64,000 bases of DNA, taken from Achromobacter pestifer (lineage in GTDB: Bacteria; Pseudomonadota; Gammaproteobacteria; Burkholderiales; Burkholderiaceae_B). Below the pieces are notes generated by a model. It was not told where the DNA came from, searched no databases, and worked only from the letters and a program-made list of their open reading frames with translations. The position numbers and the translations under genes are program-made. This document shows, one piece after another, positions 1 to 8,782 of this stretch (positions within the stretch are counted from its first letter, which is position 1; every line of letters begins with the position of its first letter). The stretch lies in assembly GCF_902859625.1 (NCBI RefSeq), contig NZ_CADIJX010000001.1, positions 434,001 to 498,000 on the forward strand, read 5' to 3'.

Positions 1-858
1 TTCACACGCGCCGCCCAGCGCTGCCATCTGACGCAGCCGGCGTTCAGCGCATTGATCCGGTCGTTGGAGGAAAGTGCGGGGTTGCGTCTGTTCGATCGCA
101 ACACGCGGCATGTGGAACTGACGGCCGAAGGCAAAGTGCTGGACGCTTCGGCACGCCGCCTGCTGGCGGACATGGATTTGGTGATGGAAGACCTGCGCGA
201 CCACGCCGCCCGCCGTCGCGGGCGCGTGGCGCTGGCGGCGCTGCCTTCGCTGGCGGCTGGCTGGCTGCCCGGCTTGTTGGCGCGCTTCAGGCAAGAGCAC
301 CCGGGCATCGCACTGGACTTGCGCGACGCCCTGCTGGATCCCTGCCTGGACATGGTGCAAAGCGGGCAGGTCGATTTTGCCGTGGCGTCGCGCCGGCCAG
401 ACATGACCGACCTGGACAGCGAATTCCTTCATGCCGATCGCTATTTCCTGGTGTGCCGGGCGGATCATCCCCTGGCAGCGCAGCGTCAGGTGCGGCTGCG
501 CGATATCGTCCGGCACCCCGTCATTCAACTTGCGCGCGGCAGCAGTGTGCGCAAACATCTGGACGAGGCTTTCGGCGCCGATGCGCCCCTGCCGGTGTTT
601 GAAGTGGAACATCTGGCCACGGTAACGGGGCTGGTTCGGGCGGGTCTGGGGGTGTCTGTCGTGCCCGCCATGACGCTCTTTCACTTCGGTAGCGATGACC
701 TGCGCGTGGTGCCGCTGGCCGGGCGCCCGCTGACACGTCCGCTTTATCTGGTGCAGCGCAAGGGCCGCAGCTTGTCGGTCGCCGCCCAGGCGCTATACGA
801 ATTGCTGATCGAGCACCGGGGCGACATCGGTGGCGCCGGCCATCACGCAGATGGCTGA
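1..858 (+). CDS. LysR-family transcriptional regulator, 5' end outside the window
   Basis: The reading frame is open from base 1 and begins inside a LysR winged helix-turn-helix: FTRAAQRCHLTQPAFSALIR, then the wing LFDRNTRHVELTAEG. A TTG at base 52 could be mistaken for a start, but the helix-turn-helix residues upstream of it show that the true start lies before the window. The rest is a typical LysR effector-binding domain, ending with the usual GLGVSVVPAM segment. The target and inducer cannot be told. The next gene on this strand is ridA, about 110 bases downstream, and no operator between them could be assigned. Family assignment is firm; specific role unknown. Confidence 0.9.
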   Translation, partial: FTRAAQRCHLTQPAFSALIRSLEESAGLRLFDRNTRHVELTAEGKVLDASARRLLADMDLVMEDLRDHAARRRGRVALAALPSLAAGWLPGLLARFRQEHPGIALDLRDALLDPCLDMVQSGQVDFAVASRRPDMTDLDSEFLHADRYFLVCRADHPLAAQRQVRLRDIVRHPVIQLARGSSVRKHLDEAFGADAPLPVFEVEHLATVTGLVRAGLGVSVVPAMTLFHFGSDDLRVVPLAGRPLTRPLYLVQRKGRSLSVAAQALYELLIEHRGDIGGAGHHADG

Positions 859-968
859 CATCCTCACGGCGAGACATTCCTGCGTCATCTGGCCACTTTC
901 GCAAATGTCTATTGCTGTTTAAACTTCGATAGTTGTAGCTTCTATCCGTCACCTGAAGGATTCCGCCC

Positions 969-1355
969 ATGAGCAAGCAAATCATCCATACCGACGCCGC
1001 GCCCGCCGCCGTTGGCCCTTACTCGCAAGCGGTTGCCGTAAGCGGCACCAAGACTGTCTATCTCTCGGGCCAGATCGGCCTGGAGCCGGGCACCGGCGAT
1101 CTGGTCTCCGAGAACTTCGACGCCCAAGTGCGTCAGGCTTTCGCCAACATGCAGGCCGTGATCACCGCGGCCGGCGGCACGCTGGACAACATCGTCAAGC
1201 TGACCCTGTTCCTGACCGACCTGGGCAAATTCACGGCTGCCAACTCCATCATGGCCGAGATCATTCCGCAGCCGTTCCCGGCGCGGTCGACCATTGGCGT
1301 GGCTAGCCTGCCGAAGGGCGCGCAGTTTGAAGTTGAAGCCATTCTGGTTCTGTAA
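969..1355 (+). CDS. ridA: RidA family enamine/imine deaminase
   Basis: The 128-residue length is typical of RidA (YjgF/YER057c/UK114) proteins, cytosolic trimers that hydrolyse reactive 2-aminoacrylate and other enamines to keto acids plus ammonia. Seen directly are the start VGPYSQAV, the segment VYLSGQIGLEPGTG, the core FANMQAVITAAGGTLDNIVK and the C-terminal PARSTIGVASLPKGAQFEVE. The last segment carries the conserved arginine that binds the substrate carboxylate. The ATG follows a purine-rich GAAGGA ribosome site. The stop lies 39 bases before the ATG used here for recG, so cotranscription with recG is possible. RidA paralogs are common, so the exact substrate is not fixed. Confidence 0.93.
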   Translation: MSKQIIHTDAAPAAVGPYSQAVAVSGTKTVYLSGQIGLEPGTGDLVSENFDAQVRQAFANMQAVITAAGGTLDNIVKLTLFLTDLGKFTAANSIMAEIIPQPFPARSTIGVASLPKGAQFEVEAILVL

Positions 1356-1394
1356 GGCGTACCCGGACGTTTGATTTCAGGGGTTCGTTCCTTC

Positions 1395-3485
1395 ATGCCG
1401 GCCGCGGCCGTGGCTTCCAAGCGACCCGGCGCCAATAACAAAGGCGCCGGGAAACCCATGACGGATACAGAGCGCAAGCTCCGTAATCTGGGTTTGGTGC
1501 TGCCCGAGGACTTCGTGCTGCATCTGCCGCTGCGCTACGAGGACGAAACCCGCGTCATCCCGATCAGTTCCCTGCGGCCCGGTTTTTCTGGCCAGGTCGA
1601 AGGCGAGATCACCAAATCCGAGGTGCTGTACCGGCCTCGGCGCCAACTCACCGCCACGCTGGCGGATGAAACCGGTGAACTCCAATTGCGCTGGTTGAAT
1701 TTCTACCCCAGCCAGCAGAAGCAGGTCAGCGTGGGCAAGCGCCTGCGCGCCCGCGGCGAAGTCCGGGGCGGGATGTTCGGCCGTCAGATGGTGCATCCCC
1801 GCATGACCAATGCGGATGCCCCGTTGCCCACCGCGCTGACCCCGGTCTATCCCACCACTGAAGGGCTGCCGCAACTGACCTTGCGCCGCGCCATCGCGCA
1901 AGCGCTGGACCACGCCGACCTGTCCGACACCTTGCCGGACGAGGCCCGCCAACGTTACGACCTGTCTCCTTTCGAGCCCGCCATCCGTGCATTGCACACG
2001 CCGGCCCAGGGGGAGTCCGAACAAGCGTTGCTGGACCGCGTGCATCCAGCCTGGCGCCGCATCAAATTCGACGAACTGCTGGCGCAGCAACTCTCACTAG
2101 CCGCGGCGCGGGCCGCGCGCCGCGTCAAAGAATCCGAATCGCTGCCCGTGCGCACGGAGTCAGGCGGCCTGGTCGCCAAGCTCTATGCCAACCTGCCGTT
2201 CAAGCTGACCGCCGCGCAAGAGCGTGTGGTCCAGGAAATCTCGGCCGACCTGGCCAAGCCGTATCCCATGCATCGCCTGCTTCAAGGTGACGTGGGTAGC
2301 GGCAAGACCGTCGTGGCGGCCATTGCCGCGGCGCAGGCGATTGCGGGCGGTACGCAGGTGGCCTTGATGGCGCCCACGGAAATCCTGGCCGAACAGCACT
2401 TCCATAAATTGGTGTCCTGGTTGCAGCCACTGGGCGTCAACGTGGCCTGGCTTAGCGGCAGCCTGACGGCCAAAGCGCGCCGCGAAGCCGTTGCCGCCGC
2501 CGCGGATGGCAGTGTGCAACTGGTCGTCGGCACGCAGGCGCTGATCCAGGACCATGTCGAATTTCACCGGCTGGGTTTGTCGATCGTTGACGAACAGCAC
2601 CGCTTTGGCGTCGGCCAGCGTCTGGCCCTGACGAAAAAGGGCGAAACCGTGCGTGGACGCTTCGTGCCGCACCAGCTGAACATGAGTGCCACGCCTATTC
2701 CTCGCACGTTGGCCATGACGTTCTTCGCCGACCTGGACGTGTCCGTCATCGACGAATTGCCGCCCGGCCGCACGCCGGTATTGACCAAGCTGGTTTCTGA
2801 CGCGCGACGCGAAGAGGTCATCGCGCATGTCGCGCAAGCCGCGCGCGGCGGGCAGCAGGTGTATTGGGTCTGTCCGCTGGTCGAAGAAAGCGAAGCGCTG
2901 GAATTGCAAACGGCGGTCGATACCTATGAAGGCATGCGGGTCGATCTCCCGGACTTGCGCATTGGTCTCGTGCATGGACGCCTGCCTCAAGCGGAAAAAG
3001 CGGCCGTCATGCAGGCCTTTCGCGAAGGGGAAGTCGATCTGCTGGTGGCCACGACCGTCATCGAAGTCGGCGTGGACGTGCCCAACGCATCGCTGATGGT
3101 CATCGAACACGCCGAACGCTTTGGCCTGGCCCAATTGCATCAGCTGCGCGGGCGGGTAGGGCGCGGCACCGCCGAATCGGTTTGCGTGCTGCTGTATCAG
3201 ACACCGTTGTCCCAGGTCGCACGCGAACGCCTGCGCGCCATGTTTGAAACATCGGATGGATTTGAAATCGCCAGGCGTGACCTGGAACAGCGAGGCCCCG
3301 GTGAATTCCTGGGCACGCGCCAATCGGGCATGGCGCTATTGCGCTTCGCCGACCTGGAAACCGACGCCGCGATCGCGGAAGACGCGCGCGACGCCGCCGT
3401 GTGGCTGCGGGCAGAACATCCCGCCGCCGTCCAGGCACACCTGGCGCGCTGGATGCGCGGTCGTGAAGACTTCCTGCGGACTTGA
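1395..3485 (+). CDS. recG: ATP-dependent DNA helicase RecG
   Basis: RecG is a superfamily 2 helicase that reverses stalled replication forks and branch-migrates Holliday junctions. Visible are the wedge/OB region (LHLPLRYEDET near the start, then TLTPVYPTTEGLPQ-like residues), Walker A GDVGSGKT, the DEQH box as IVDEQHRFG, motif III MSATPIPRTLAMT, and the C-terminal helicase motifs TTVIEVGVDVPNA and QLRGRVGRG. The length of about 696 residues fits the family (E. coli about 693). An upstream in-frame TTG at 1371 and a later ATG at 1458 are alternative starts. I chose the ATG at 1395; the N-terminus is uncertain. It sits just ahead of oxyR, a pairing also known from pseudomonads. Confidence 0.95.
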   Translation: MPAAAVASKRPGANNKGAGKPMTDTERKLRNLGLVLPEDFVLHLPLRYEDETRVIPISSLRPGFSGQVEGEITKSEVLYRPRRQLTATLADETGELQLRWLNFYPSQQKQVSVGKRLRARGEVRGGMFGRQMVHPRMTNADAPLPTALTPVYPTTEGLPQLTLRRAIAQALDHADLSDTLPDEARQRYDLSPFEPAIRALHTPAQGESEQALLDRVHPAWRRIKFDELLAQQLSLAAARAARRVKESESLPVRTESGGLVAKLYANLPFKLTAAQERVVQEISADLAKPYPMHRLLQGDVGSGKTVVAAIAAAQAIAGGTQVALMAPTEILAEQHFHKLVSWLQPLGVNVAWLSGSLTAKARREAVAAAADGSVQLVVGTQALIQDHVEFHRLGLSIVDEQHRFGVGQRLALTKKGETVRGRFVPHQLNMSATPIPRTLAMTFFADLDVSVIDELPPGRTPVLTKLVSDARREEVIAHVAQAARGGQQVYWVCPLVEESEALELQTAVDTYEGMRVDLPDLRIGLVHGRLPQAEKAAVMQAFREGEVDLLVATTVIEVGVDVPNASLMVIEHAERFGLAQLHQLRGRVGRGTAESVCVLLYQTPLSQVARERLRAMFETSDGFEIARRDLEQRGPGEFLGTRQSGMALLRFADLETDAAIAEDARDAAVWLRAEHPAAVQAHLARWMRGREDFLRT

Positions 3486-3569
3486 TGCCACATGCGGCCC
3501 GTCCTTCATCTGAATCTCTCAAGCGCCGGCTTCAAGGCCTGCGCGCAACCCCCGGGGGCGTAGTCCACC

Positions 3570-4520
3570 ATGACTCTCACCGAACTCAAGTACATCGTCG
3601 CCGTCGCGCGTGAACGGCATTTCGGCCGGGCGGCCGAGGCCTGTTTCGTCAGCCAGCCCACGCTATCGGTCGCGATACGCAAGCTGGAAGACGAACTGGG
3701 CGTGACGCTGTTTGAACGCGGCGGCGCCGAGGTCGGCGTCACCCCGATCGGCCAACGCATCGTCGCGCAGGCGCAAAAAGTGCTGGAAGAAAGCGCCAGC
3801 ATCAAGGAAATCGCGCGGCAGGGGCACGACCCCTTGGCCGGCCCGTTGCGCGTGGGCGTCATTCACACCATCGGCCCGTACCTGCTGCCCAAGCTGGTGC
3901 CCGTGCAGATCGGCCGCACGCCGCAGATGCCGCTATTGCTTCAAGAGAACTTCACCGTACGGCTGGTGGAGCTGCTGCGCCAGGGCGAAATCGATTGCGC
4001 CATCATGGCGCTGCCCCTGCCCGAAGCCGGCCTGGTCATGCAACCGCTTTACGATGAGCCCTTCATCGTCGCCGTGCCCAATGACCATGAACTGGCTCAA
4101 CGCAAATCCATCGACGCCCAGGACTTGAAGCAACAGACCATGCTGCTCTTGGGTAGCGGGCACTGCTTCCGCGACCAGGTACTGGAAGTCTGCCCCGAAC
4201 TGTCCCGCTTCTCGGCAGCCAGCGACGGCATCCAGCGCACCTTTGAAGGGTCTTCGCTGGAGACCATCCGCCATATGGTCGCGGCCGGCATCGGCGTCAC
4301 CGTGCTGCCGATCACCGCCGTGCCCGAACACCCACCCAGCAATAGTCTGCTGCGCTATCTACCGTTCGATGGCCACGTGCCCGAACGCCGGGTGGTGCTG
4401 GCCTGGCGCCGCAGCTTTCCCCGTTTGGCTGCCATCGAAGCATTGGCCCAGGCCGTCTACGAATGCGAGCTGCCCGGCGTGAAGATGCTGACCGACGAGG
4501 CGGCTGCGATCCAGGACTGA
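3570..4520 (+). CDS. oxyR: Hydrogen peroxide-sensing LysR regulator OxyR
   Basis: This 316-residue LysR protein has the helix-turn-helix FGRAAEACFVSQPTLSVAIR at about 18-37 and an effector domain containing GHCFRDQVLEVC. Counting places the two cysteines at 199 and 208, exactly the numbers of the disulfide-forming pair in E. coli OxyR, which separates it from ordinary LysR regulators. It should activate peroxide defence genes when oxidised. The adjacent dps gene (start 150 bases after the oxyR stop) is a likely target, though I could not mark an OxyR site with confidence. It lies 85 bases after recG and may be read from the recG promoter or its own. Identity is strong. Confidence 0.95.
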   Translation: MTLTELKYIVAVARERHFGRAAEACFVSQPTLSVAIRKLEDELGVTLFERGGAEVGVTPIGQRIVAQAQKVLEESASIKEIARQGHDPLAGPLRVGVIHTIGPYLLPKLVPVQIGRTPQMPLLLQENFTVRLVELLRQGEIDCAIMALPLPEAGLVMQPLYDEPFIVAVPNDHELAQRKSIDAQDLKQQTMLLLGSGHCFRDQVLEVCPELSRFSAASDGIQRTFEGSSLETIRHMVAAGIGVTVLPITAVPEHPPSNSLLRYLPFDGHVPERRVVLAWRRSFPRLAAIEALAQAVYECELPGVKMLTDEAAAIQD

Positions 4521-4669
4521 TATTTCAAGGGTTGGCGCGACGTGGCGTGAACGCATGTTGAGCCGCGTCAACCCGACATGGCGCAGCCCTGGTTTCTTGC
4601 CCAGGTTGCGTCAATTCGTCGTATTTGCAGTGGTATCCTTAATTCGTACATTTCCAATAGGAGCTAGCA

Positions 4670-5170
4670 ATGGCCAAGTCCACCAAGAAGACCCCGAGCG
4701 TCCCGCGCATCAACATCGGCATTTCGGACAAGGACCGCGCCGCCGTCGCCGGTGAATTGTCCAAGCTGCTGGCCGACTCGTACACGCTGTACCTGATGAC
4801 GCACAACTTCCACTGGAACGTCACGGGGCCCATGTTCAACACGCTGCACCTGATGTTCATGACGCAGTACACGGAAGAGTGGAACGCGCTGGACAGCATC
4901 GCTGAACGCATCCGCGCGCTCGGCCACTACGCGCCGGGCACCTACCGCGAATTCGGCAAGCTGTCGTCCATCGCCGAGCCGGAATCGGTGCCGGAAGCCC
5001 TGGAAATGGTGCGCTTGCTGGTGACCGCCAACGAATCCGTCGCCAAGACCGCGCGCGCCGCCTTTGAAAAGGCCGATGCCGCCAACGATCAGCCCACGGC
5101 CGACCTGCTGACGCAGCGTTTGGACGTGCATGAGAAGAACGCCTGGATGCTGCGCAGCTTGCTGCAATAG
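4670..5170 (+). CDS. dps: Dps-family DNA-binding ferritin (miniferritin)
   Basis: The 166 residues match a Dps/NapA miniferritin, which forms a dodecamer that oxidises Fe(II) with peroxide, stores ferric iron and shields DNA. The inter-subunit ferroxidase residues are visible: the two histidines of HNFHWNVTG and, a helix later, the D and E of NALDSIAERIRALG. The N-terminus MAKSTKKTP is lysine-rich, as in Dps proteins that bind DNA through a tail. AGGAG lies six bases before the ATG. Weak promoter-like hexamers (TTGCAG, 16 bases, TACATT; 4625-4652) precede it. Position after oxyR suggests peroxide control. Confidence 0.93.
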   Translation: MAKSTKKTPSVPRINIGISDKDRAAVAGELSKLLADSYTLYLMTHNFHWNVTGPMFNTLHLMFMTQYTEEWNALDSIAERIRALGHYAPGTYREFGKLSSIAEPESVPEALEMVRLLVTANESVAKTARAAFEKADAANDQPTADLLTQRLDVHEKNAWMLRSLLQ

Positions 5171-5238
5171 CACCCCTGCCATCAGCGTTCCTTTAACCTT
5201 GGCATTACAATGCCCGGTCTCTCCCTTTTGGGTGGGGC

Positions 5239-6381
5239 GTGATCGGATCATTGAGAATCCAGACAATGGCCGCCTACGGGCGGCCGTGTCCGTTATGCAC
5301 CGTGCCAAAGATAAAACGACAGACACAACCTTCTGCAACCCTGTGCTCCTGCGCTGCCTACGTGCTGCGTTGGTTCTTGGTGCCAATCTGGCTCTTGGCC
5401 TTGGCGACGGGAGCTAAGTCGTTTAAAGACAATCCTATTATTGGCAGCTCCTTCCTTAACAAGAAAGGGCTATATGTTGCGCGTGTGAAACTCGCGCATC
5501 GTATGGCGCACTTCCGTCGTAGGCGTTTGGCGCATCTGATAAGCCATCAAGATCGTGAGAATTTTGATCGGAACGGATTTGTCCTCAAACGGGATTTTCT
5601 CGCGCCCTCGATGTTCGCTGCCATCGAGCGAGAAGTGAGCTTTCTGCAGGGAGACAGCCGAGAGATGATGCAAGGCGATACCCGTACTCGCCGCGTTTCG
5701 CTGGATGTAGATACGCTTCGAGTCATGCCGGCCACGCGTGCGCTCCTTTATGGAGAACAGTGGTTGGGATTACTTAGCTATGCAAGTTCATTCCGATGTC
5801 ATCCTATGAACTATCTGCAGACGATCATGACGCATATAGGCGGAAGGGCTTCCCCTGATCCGCAGACGAATCTGCATTCAGATACGTTTCATCCTACTGT
5901 TAAGGCATGGCTATTTTTAAGCGATGTGACGCTATCAGATAGTGCATTCGTGTATGTGCCCGGTTCTCATCGCATCAACCGGCGCCGTTTGGCATGGCTA
6001 CGCCGGCAATCGATGCAGGTGCATTCGCTGGATCGTTTAAGTGCCCGAGGGTCGCTGCGAGTGTCAGAGTCTAAAGCTCGGAGCATGGGTTACGAGAAGC
6101 CTCGAGTCTTCTCTGTTAGAAAAAATACGCTGGTCGTTGCTGACACGTCGGGGTTTCACGCTCGTGGCCAGACGAGTCATCCGGCGACGCGCATTGAAAT
6201 TTGGGGCTATGGTCGGCGGAACCCCTTCCTGCCCTGGGCCGGTTGGGGTGTTCAGGGGCTGCCTGGCTTGAAAGGCAGGGTTGTTCCGCTGTACTGGTGC
6301 ATTCGAGACCTGGCGGAGGCCTTAGGCATGCGGCGCAATCCATGGCGGCGGGTTTCGACGAAAAAGATAAAAGATGAATAG
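5239..6381 (+). CDS. Phytanoyl-CoA dioxygenase (PhyH) family protein of the capsule locus
   Basis: The protein looks like a non-haem Fe(II)/2-oxoglutarate dioxygenase. Counting from the GTG at 5239, the HxD metal pair is H213 and D215 (NLHSDTFHP), followed by the LFLSDV..SAFVYVPGSHR strand, and the distal histidine is H307 with R318 for oxoglutarate (GFHARGQTSHPATRIE). Such enzymes hydroxylate lipids or small molecules; the substrate is unknown. It overlaps the next reductase gene by 8 bases and so starts the plus-strand capsule operon. I infer hydroxylation of the capsule lipid or of a sugar. The N-terminus is doubtful: the first 55 or so codons are compositionally odd and may be leader (other starts: ATG 5266 or ATG 5503). 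Family confidence is good, start confidence low. Confidence 0.75.
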   Translation: MIGSLRIQTMAAYGRPCPLCTVPKIKRQTQPSATLCSCAAYVLRWFLVPIWLLALATGAKSFKDNPIIGSSFLNKKGLYVARVKLAHRMAHFRRRRLAHLISHQDRENFDRNGFVLKRDFLAPSMFAAIEREVSFLQGDSREMMQGDTRTRRVSLDVDTLRVMPATRALLYGEQWLGLLSYASSFRCHPMNYLQTIMTHIGGRASPDPQTNLHSDTFHPTVKAWLFLSDVTLSDSAFVYVPGSHRINRRRLAWLRRQSMQVHSLDRLSARGSLRVSESKARSMGYEKPRVFSVRKNTLVVADTSGFHARGQTSHPATRIEIWGYGRRNPFLPWAGWGVQGLPGLKGRVVPLYWCIRDLAEALGMRRNPWRRVSTKKIKDE

Positions 6382-7168
6382 TATTGAAAGTAGTGATTCT
6401 GGATTTCCACGATGTGTGATTATCACTGGCGCGACTGGAGGGATTGGTGGCGCGTTGGCGCTGGAGTATGCAGCTGCTGGCACCAAAGTGCTGATTTTGC
6501 ATGGACGCAACGCGAAACGTTTGGCTGAACTCGCTGAAGCTTGCCAAGCACTGGGGGCGCGTGTGGAGACGCATGTGCTTGACGTGCGTGATCACGATTC
6601 TCTCGTCACCTGGTTGGGGGCAATTTGCGAGGCTGAGATGCCCGAGCTGGTTATTGCCAATGCGGGCATCAATATAAATACCGGTCCCCACCGACAGGGT
6701 GAGCTGTGGCAAGACGTTCAACGTCTGCTAGACGTAAATATTAAAGGGGTCTTTGCCACTGTACATGGTGTTTTGCCGGCAATGCGCGAGCGCGGGTATG
6801 GACAGATCGCCCTTATCAGCTCTTTGGCAGCATGGCGCGGACTGCCCGAAACTCCAAGTTATAGCGCCAGCAAAGCTGCAGTGAAGGTGTATGGCGAAGC
6901 AATGCGGGATGCGCTGAGCGAGGAGGGCATAAAGTTCAATGTCATCATGCCTGGTTATGTGGAATCGCAGATGTGTTCGGATATGCCTGGACCGAAGCCA
7001 TTCCTCTGGAAATCAGGAAAGGCCGCCCGTGTCATTCGCCGCGGACTACAGGCCAATCGGGCTCGCATCAGTTTCCCGTTTCCTCTAAATTTTGGGTGCT
7101 TCTTGTTGTCGGTGATCCATCCGAATGTGTCGGGTTGGATTCTGAAGAGGTTGGGTTACGGTGATTGA
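6374..7168 (+). CDS. Short-chain dehydrogenase/reductase, WcbP/RkpH-like capsule lipid enzyme
   Basis: A classical SDR of 264 residues: cofactor motif TGATGGIG at 18-25, NAG at 96-98, and the catalytic Ser (149/150), Tyr163 and Lys167 in SS..YSASK. The enzyme should reduce a ketone or oxidise an alcohol with NAD(P)H in the cytosol. Its overlap with both neighbours (8 bases each side) shows tight cotranscription. In the Burkholderia wcb and rhizobial rkp capsule loci an SDR (WcbP, RkpH) accompanies a PKS/fatty-acid synthase and an alpha-oxoamine synthase. Both partners are present here at 25564-34535. I infer it reduces the 3-keto group of the released product; that is not shown by sequence alone. 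Confidence 0.85.
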   Translation: MNSIESSDSGFPRCVIITGATGGIGGALALEYAAAGTKVLILHGRNAKRLAELAEACQALGARVETHVLDVRDHDSLVTWLGAICEAEMPELVIANAGININTGPHRQGELWQDVQRLLDVNIKGVFATVHGVLPAMRERGYGQIALISSLAAWRGLPETPSYSASKAAVKVYGEAMRDALSEEGIKFNVIMPGYVESQMCSDMPGPKPFLWKSGKAARVIRRGLQANRARISFPFPLNFGCFLLSVIHPNVSGWILKRLGYGD

Positions 7169-8750
7169 TACGTTTTGGATTCCACTGCTTCCGCCGTATT
7201 CTCTCGGATTAGTACTGTCTTTGGGCGTCGAAGCTCTGCTAGTGCCTCGTCCAATCGCACCTTGGAGGCGTCAAGTAGCGGCTATTTTTGTGCATTTGGG
7301 AGTTTGGTCTGTTGCGTTTGCTGTGGAGTTAGCTTTATTTAGAAGGCCCTACTTTGGAGTCGTTAATGTACTCGCACTCCAACTATTAGTGGTGTTGGTA
7401 AGCAATGCAAAATTCCGAGCATTGCGTGAGCCATTTGTGTATCCGGATTTTGAGTATTTTTTGGATGCATTCAGGCATCCGAGATTATATCTACCTTTCT
7501 TTGGAGTGGGACGCGCGCTTGCGGCTGGAGGTGGATATGGTGCGGCGCTCTGGGCTGGCCTTGCATTGGAAGACTCTGTCACTGCCGGCGCAGGAGTATG
7601 GTTGGTGTCGTTTGTTGAGCTGCCGCAGGAGCATATGTTTGACGCAATTGCCCCGGTTATTCCTTTTTTTGGGCACACGTTAATTCTGGCAGTGTTTGGG
7701 CTTGGGCTAGCGATGGTGGCTGGCCGCAAAATCAAGGTGGAATTCGATGCATCAACCGATCTCCAACGTTTAGGGATGATTGCCGCTTTATGGGCGTATG
7801 GGCGCAGTGAACGATTGCCGACGGGGGTTGTTAGCGACAATGCACCGTTTGGCATGAAAGATGTCTTGGTCGATATTCACCGTAATCTTCCGGATTTGTT
7901 AGTTGTTCAGAGTGAATCATTTTTCGATATTAGGCGAACGTATCCAAACTTAGTACGGCAGGAGATTCTTGCGAACTTTGATGGGCTGAAAGTCGAAGCC
8001 GTGGCTCATGGAGGGTTAAAGGTGGCAGCCTGGGGGGCAAATACGGTTCGCACGGAGTTCGCATTTCTCTCTGGGATGAAAGCCGGTGAGCTTGGAGTCC
8101 ATCAATACAATCCTTATCGGAGACTAGTTGCTGATGGGTTTCCAACTGTGGTTTCGTACTTGAAGTCACTAGGCTATCGCACGATATGCGTACATCCATA
8201 TCATCGGAGCTTTTATGGACGAGATCGAGTGTTGCCACTGCTGGGATTCGACGAATTTATCGGTATCGAAGCGTTCGAGAAATCTAAGCGAGATGGAGCA
8301 TATGTTGGTGACCGTGCGCTTGCCGATCATATTATCGAATTAATGCGTCAAGAGTCTACGGCTGCATTGTATGTGCACGTAATTACGATGGAGAACCATG
8401 GTCCCCTACATTGGGAAAGTGTGGACGAGCATGATGCGGCTGCCGTATTAAAAGTACCGTTGCCGCCAGGTTGTCAAGATCTTGTGGCTTACGCTCGCCA
8501 CTTAAACAACGCAGACGCAATGTTTGGCGCGTTGCGCAAGTCCTTGTTAGATCGTAATCGGCCTAGCGCATTGTGCATTTTTGGAGATCATGTGCCGATC
8601 ATGCCCCATGTGTACGCCAAATTGGGCGATGTGGACGGGTTGACAGACTATGTGCTATGGCGGTCTGACATGCAAAGCTCGCCCATTGAACAATCGCGAG
8701 ACATCTCGACTCTTGCTGATGCTCTTTTGACCGCTGCTGATGTCAAATAG
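7161..8750 (+). CDS. LTA synthase-like membrane phosphotransferase/sulfatase-fold protein (capsule locus)
   Basis: About 190 N-terminal residues form several hydrophobic membrane segments; the rest is a sulfatase-fold domain as in lipoteichoic acid synthase. The metal and nucleophile residues are recognisable: E252 in LLVVQSESFFD, a Thr nucleophile at 295 in GANTVRTEF, and D476/H477 in IFGDHVP, close in spacing to E255, T300, D475 and H476 of S. aureus LtaS. LtaS-type enzymes move glycerolphosphate or phosphoethanolamine from lipids to a sugar or lipid acceptor on the outer face of the membrane. The start is GTG 7161, overlapping the reductase stop. It may correspond to WcbQ/RkpI of other capsule loci. 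Substrate unknown. Confidence 0.85.
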   Translation: MIDTFWIPLLPPYSLGLVLSLGVEALLVPRPIAPWRRQVAAIFVHLGVWSVAFAVELALFRRPYFGVVNVLALQLLVVLVSNAKFRALREPFVYPDFEYFLDAFRHPRLYLPFFGVGRALAAGGGYGAALWAGLALEDSVTAGAGVWLVSFVELPQEHMFDAIAPVIPFFGHTLILAVFGLGLAMVAGRKIKVEFDASTDLQRLGMIAALWAYGRSERLPTGVVSDNAPFGMKDVLVDIHRNLPDLLVVQSESFFDIRRTYPNLVRQEILANFDGLKVEAVAHGGLKVAAWGANTVRTEFAFLSGMKAGELGVHQYNPYRRLVADGFPTVVSYLKSLGYRTICVHPYHRSFYGRDRVLPLLGFDEFIGIEAFEKSKRDGAYVGDRALADHIIELMRQESTAALYVHVITMENHGPLHWESVDEHDAAAVLKVPLPPGCQDLVAYARHLNNADAMFGALRKSLLDRNRPSALCIFGDHVPIMPHVYAKLGDVDGLTDYVLWRSDMQSSPIEQSRDISTLADALLTAADVK

Positions 8751-8782
8751 CGATCACGGTTGCCGCAATTGTCACAACAATA

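Noticed and set aside
5171-5238. JUMPstart/ops (RfaH) element ahead of the capsule operon
   Set aside because: No GGCGGTAG core is present in the upstream region.
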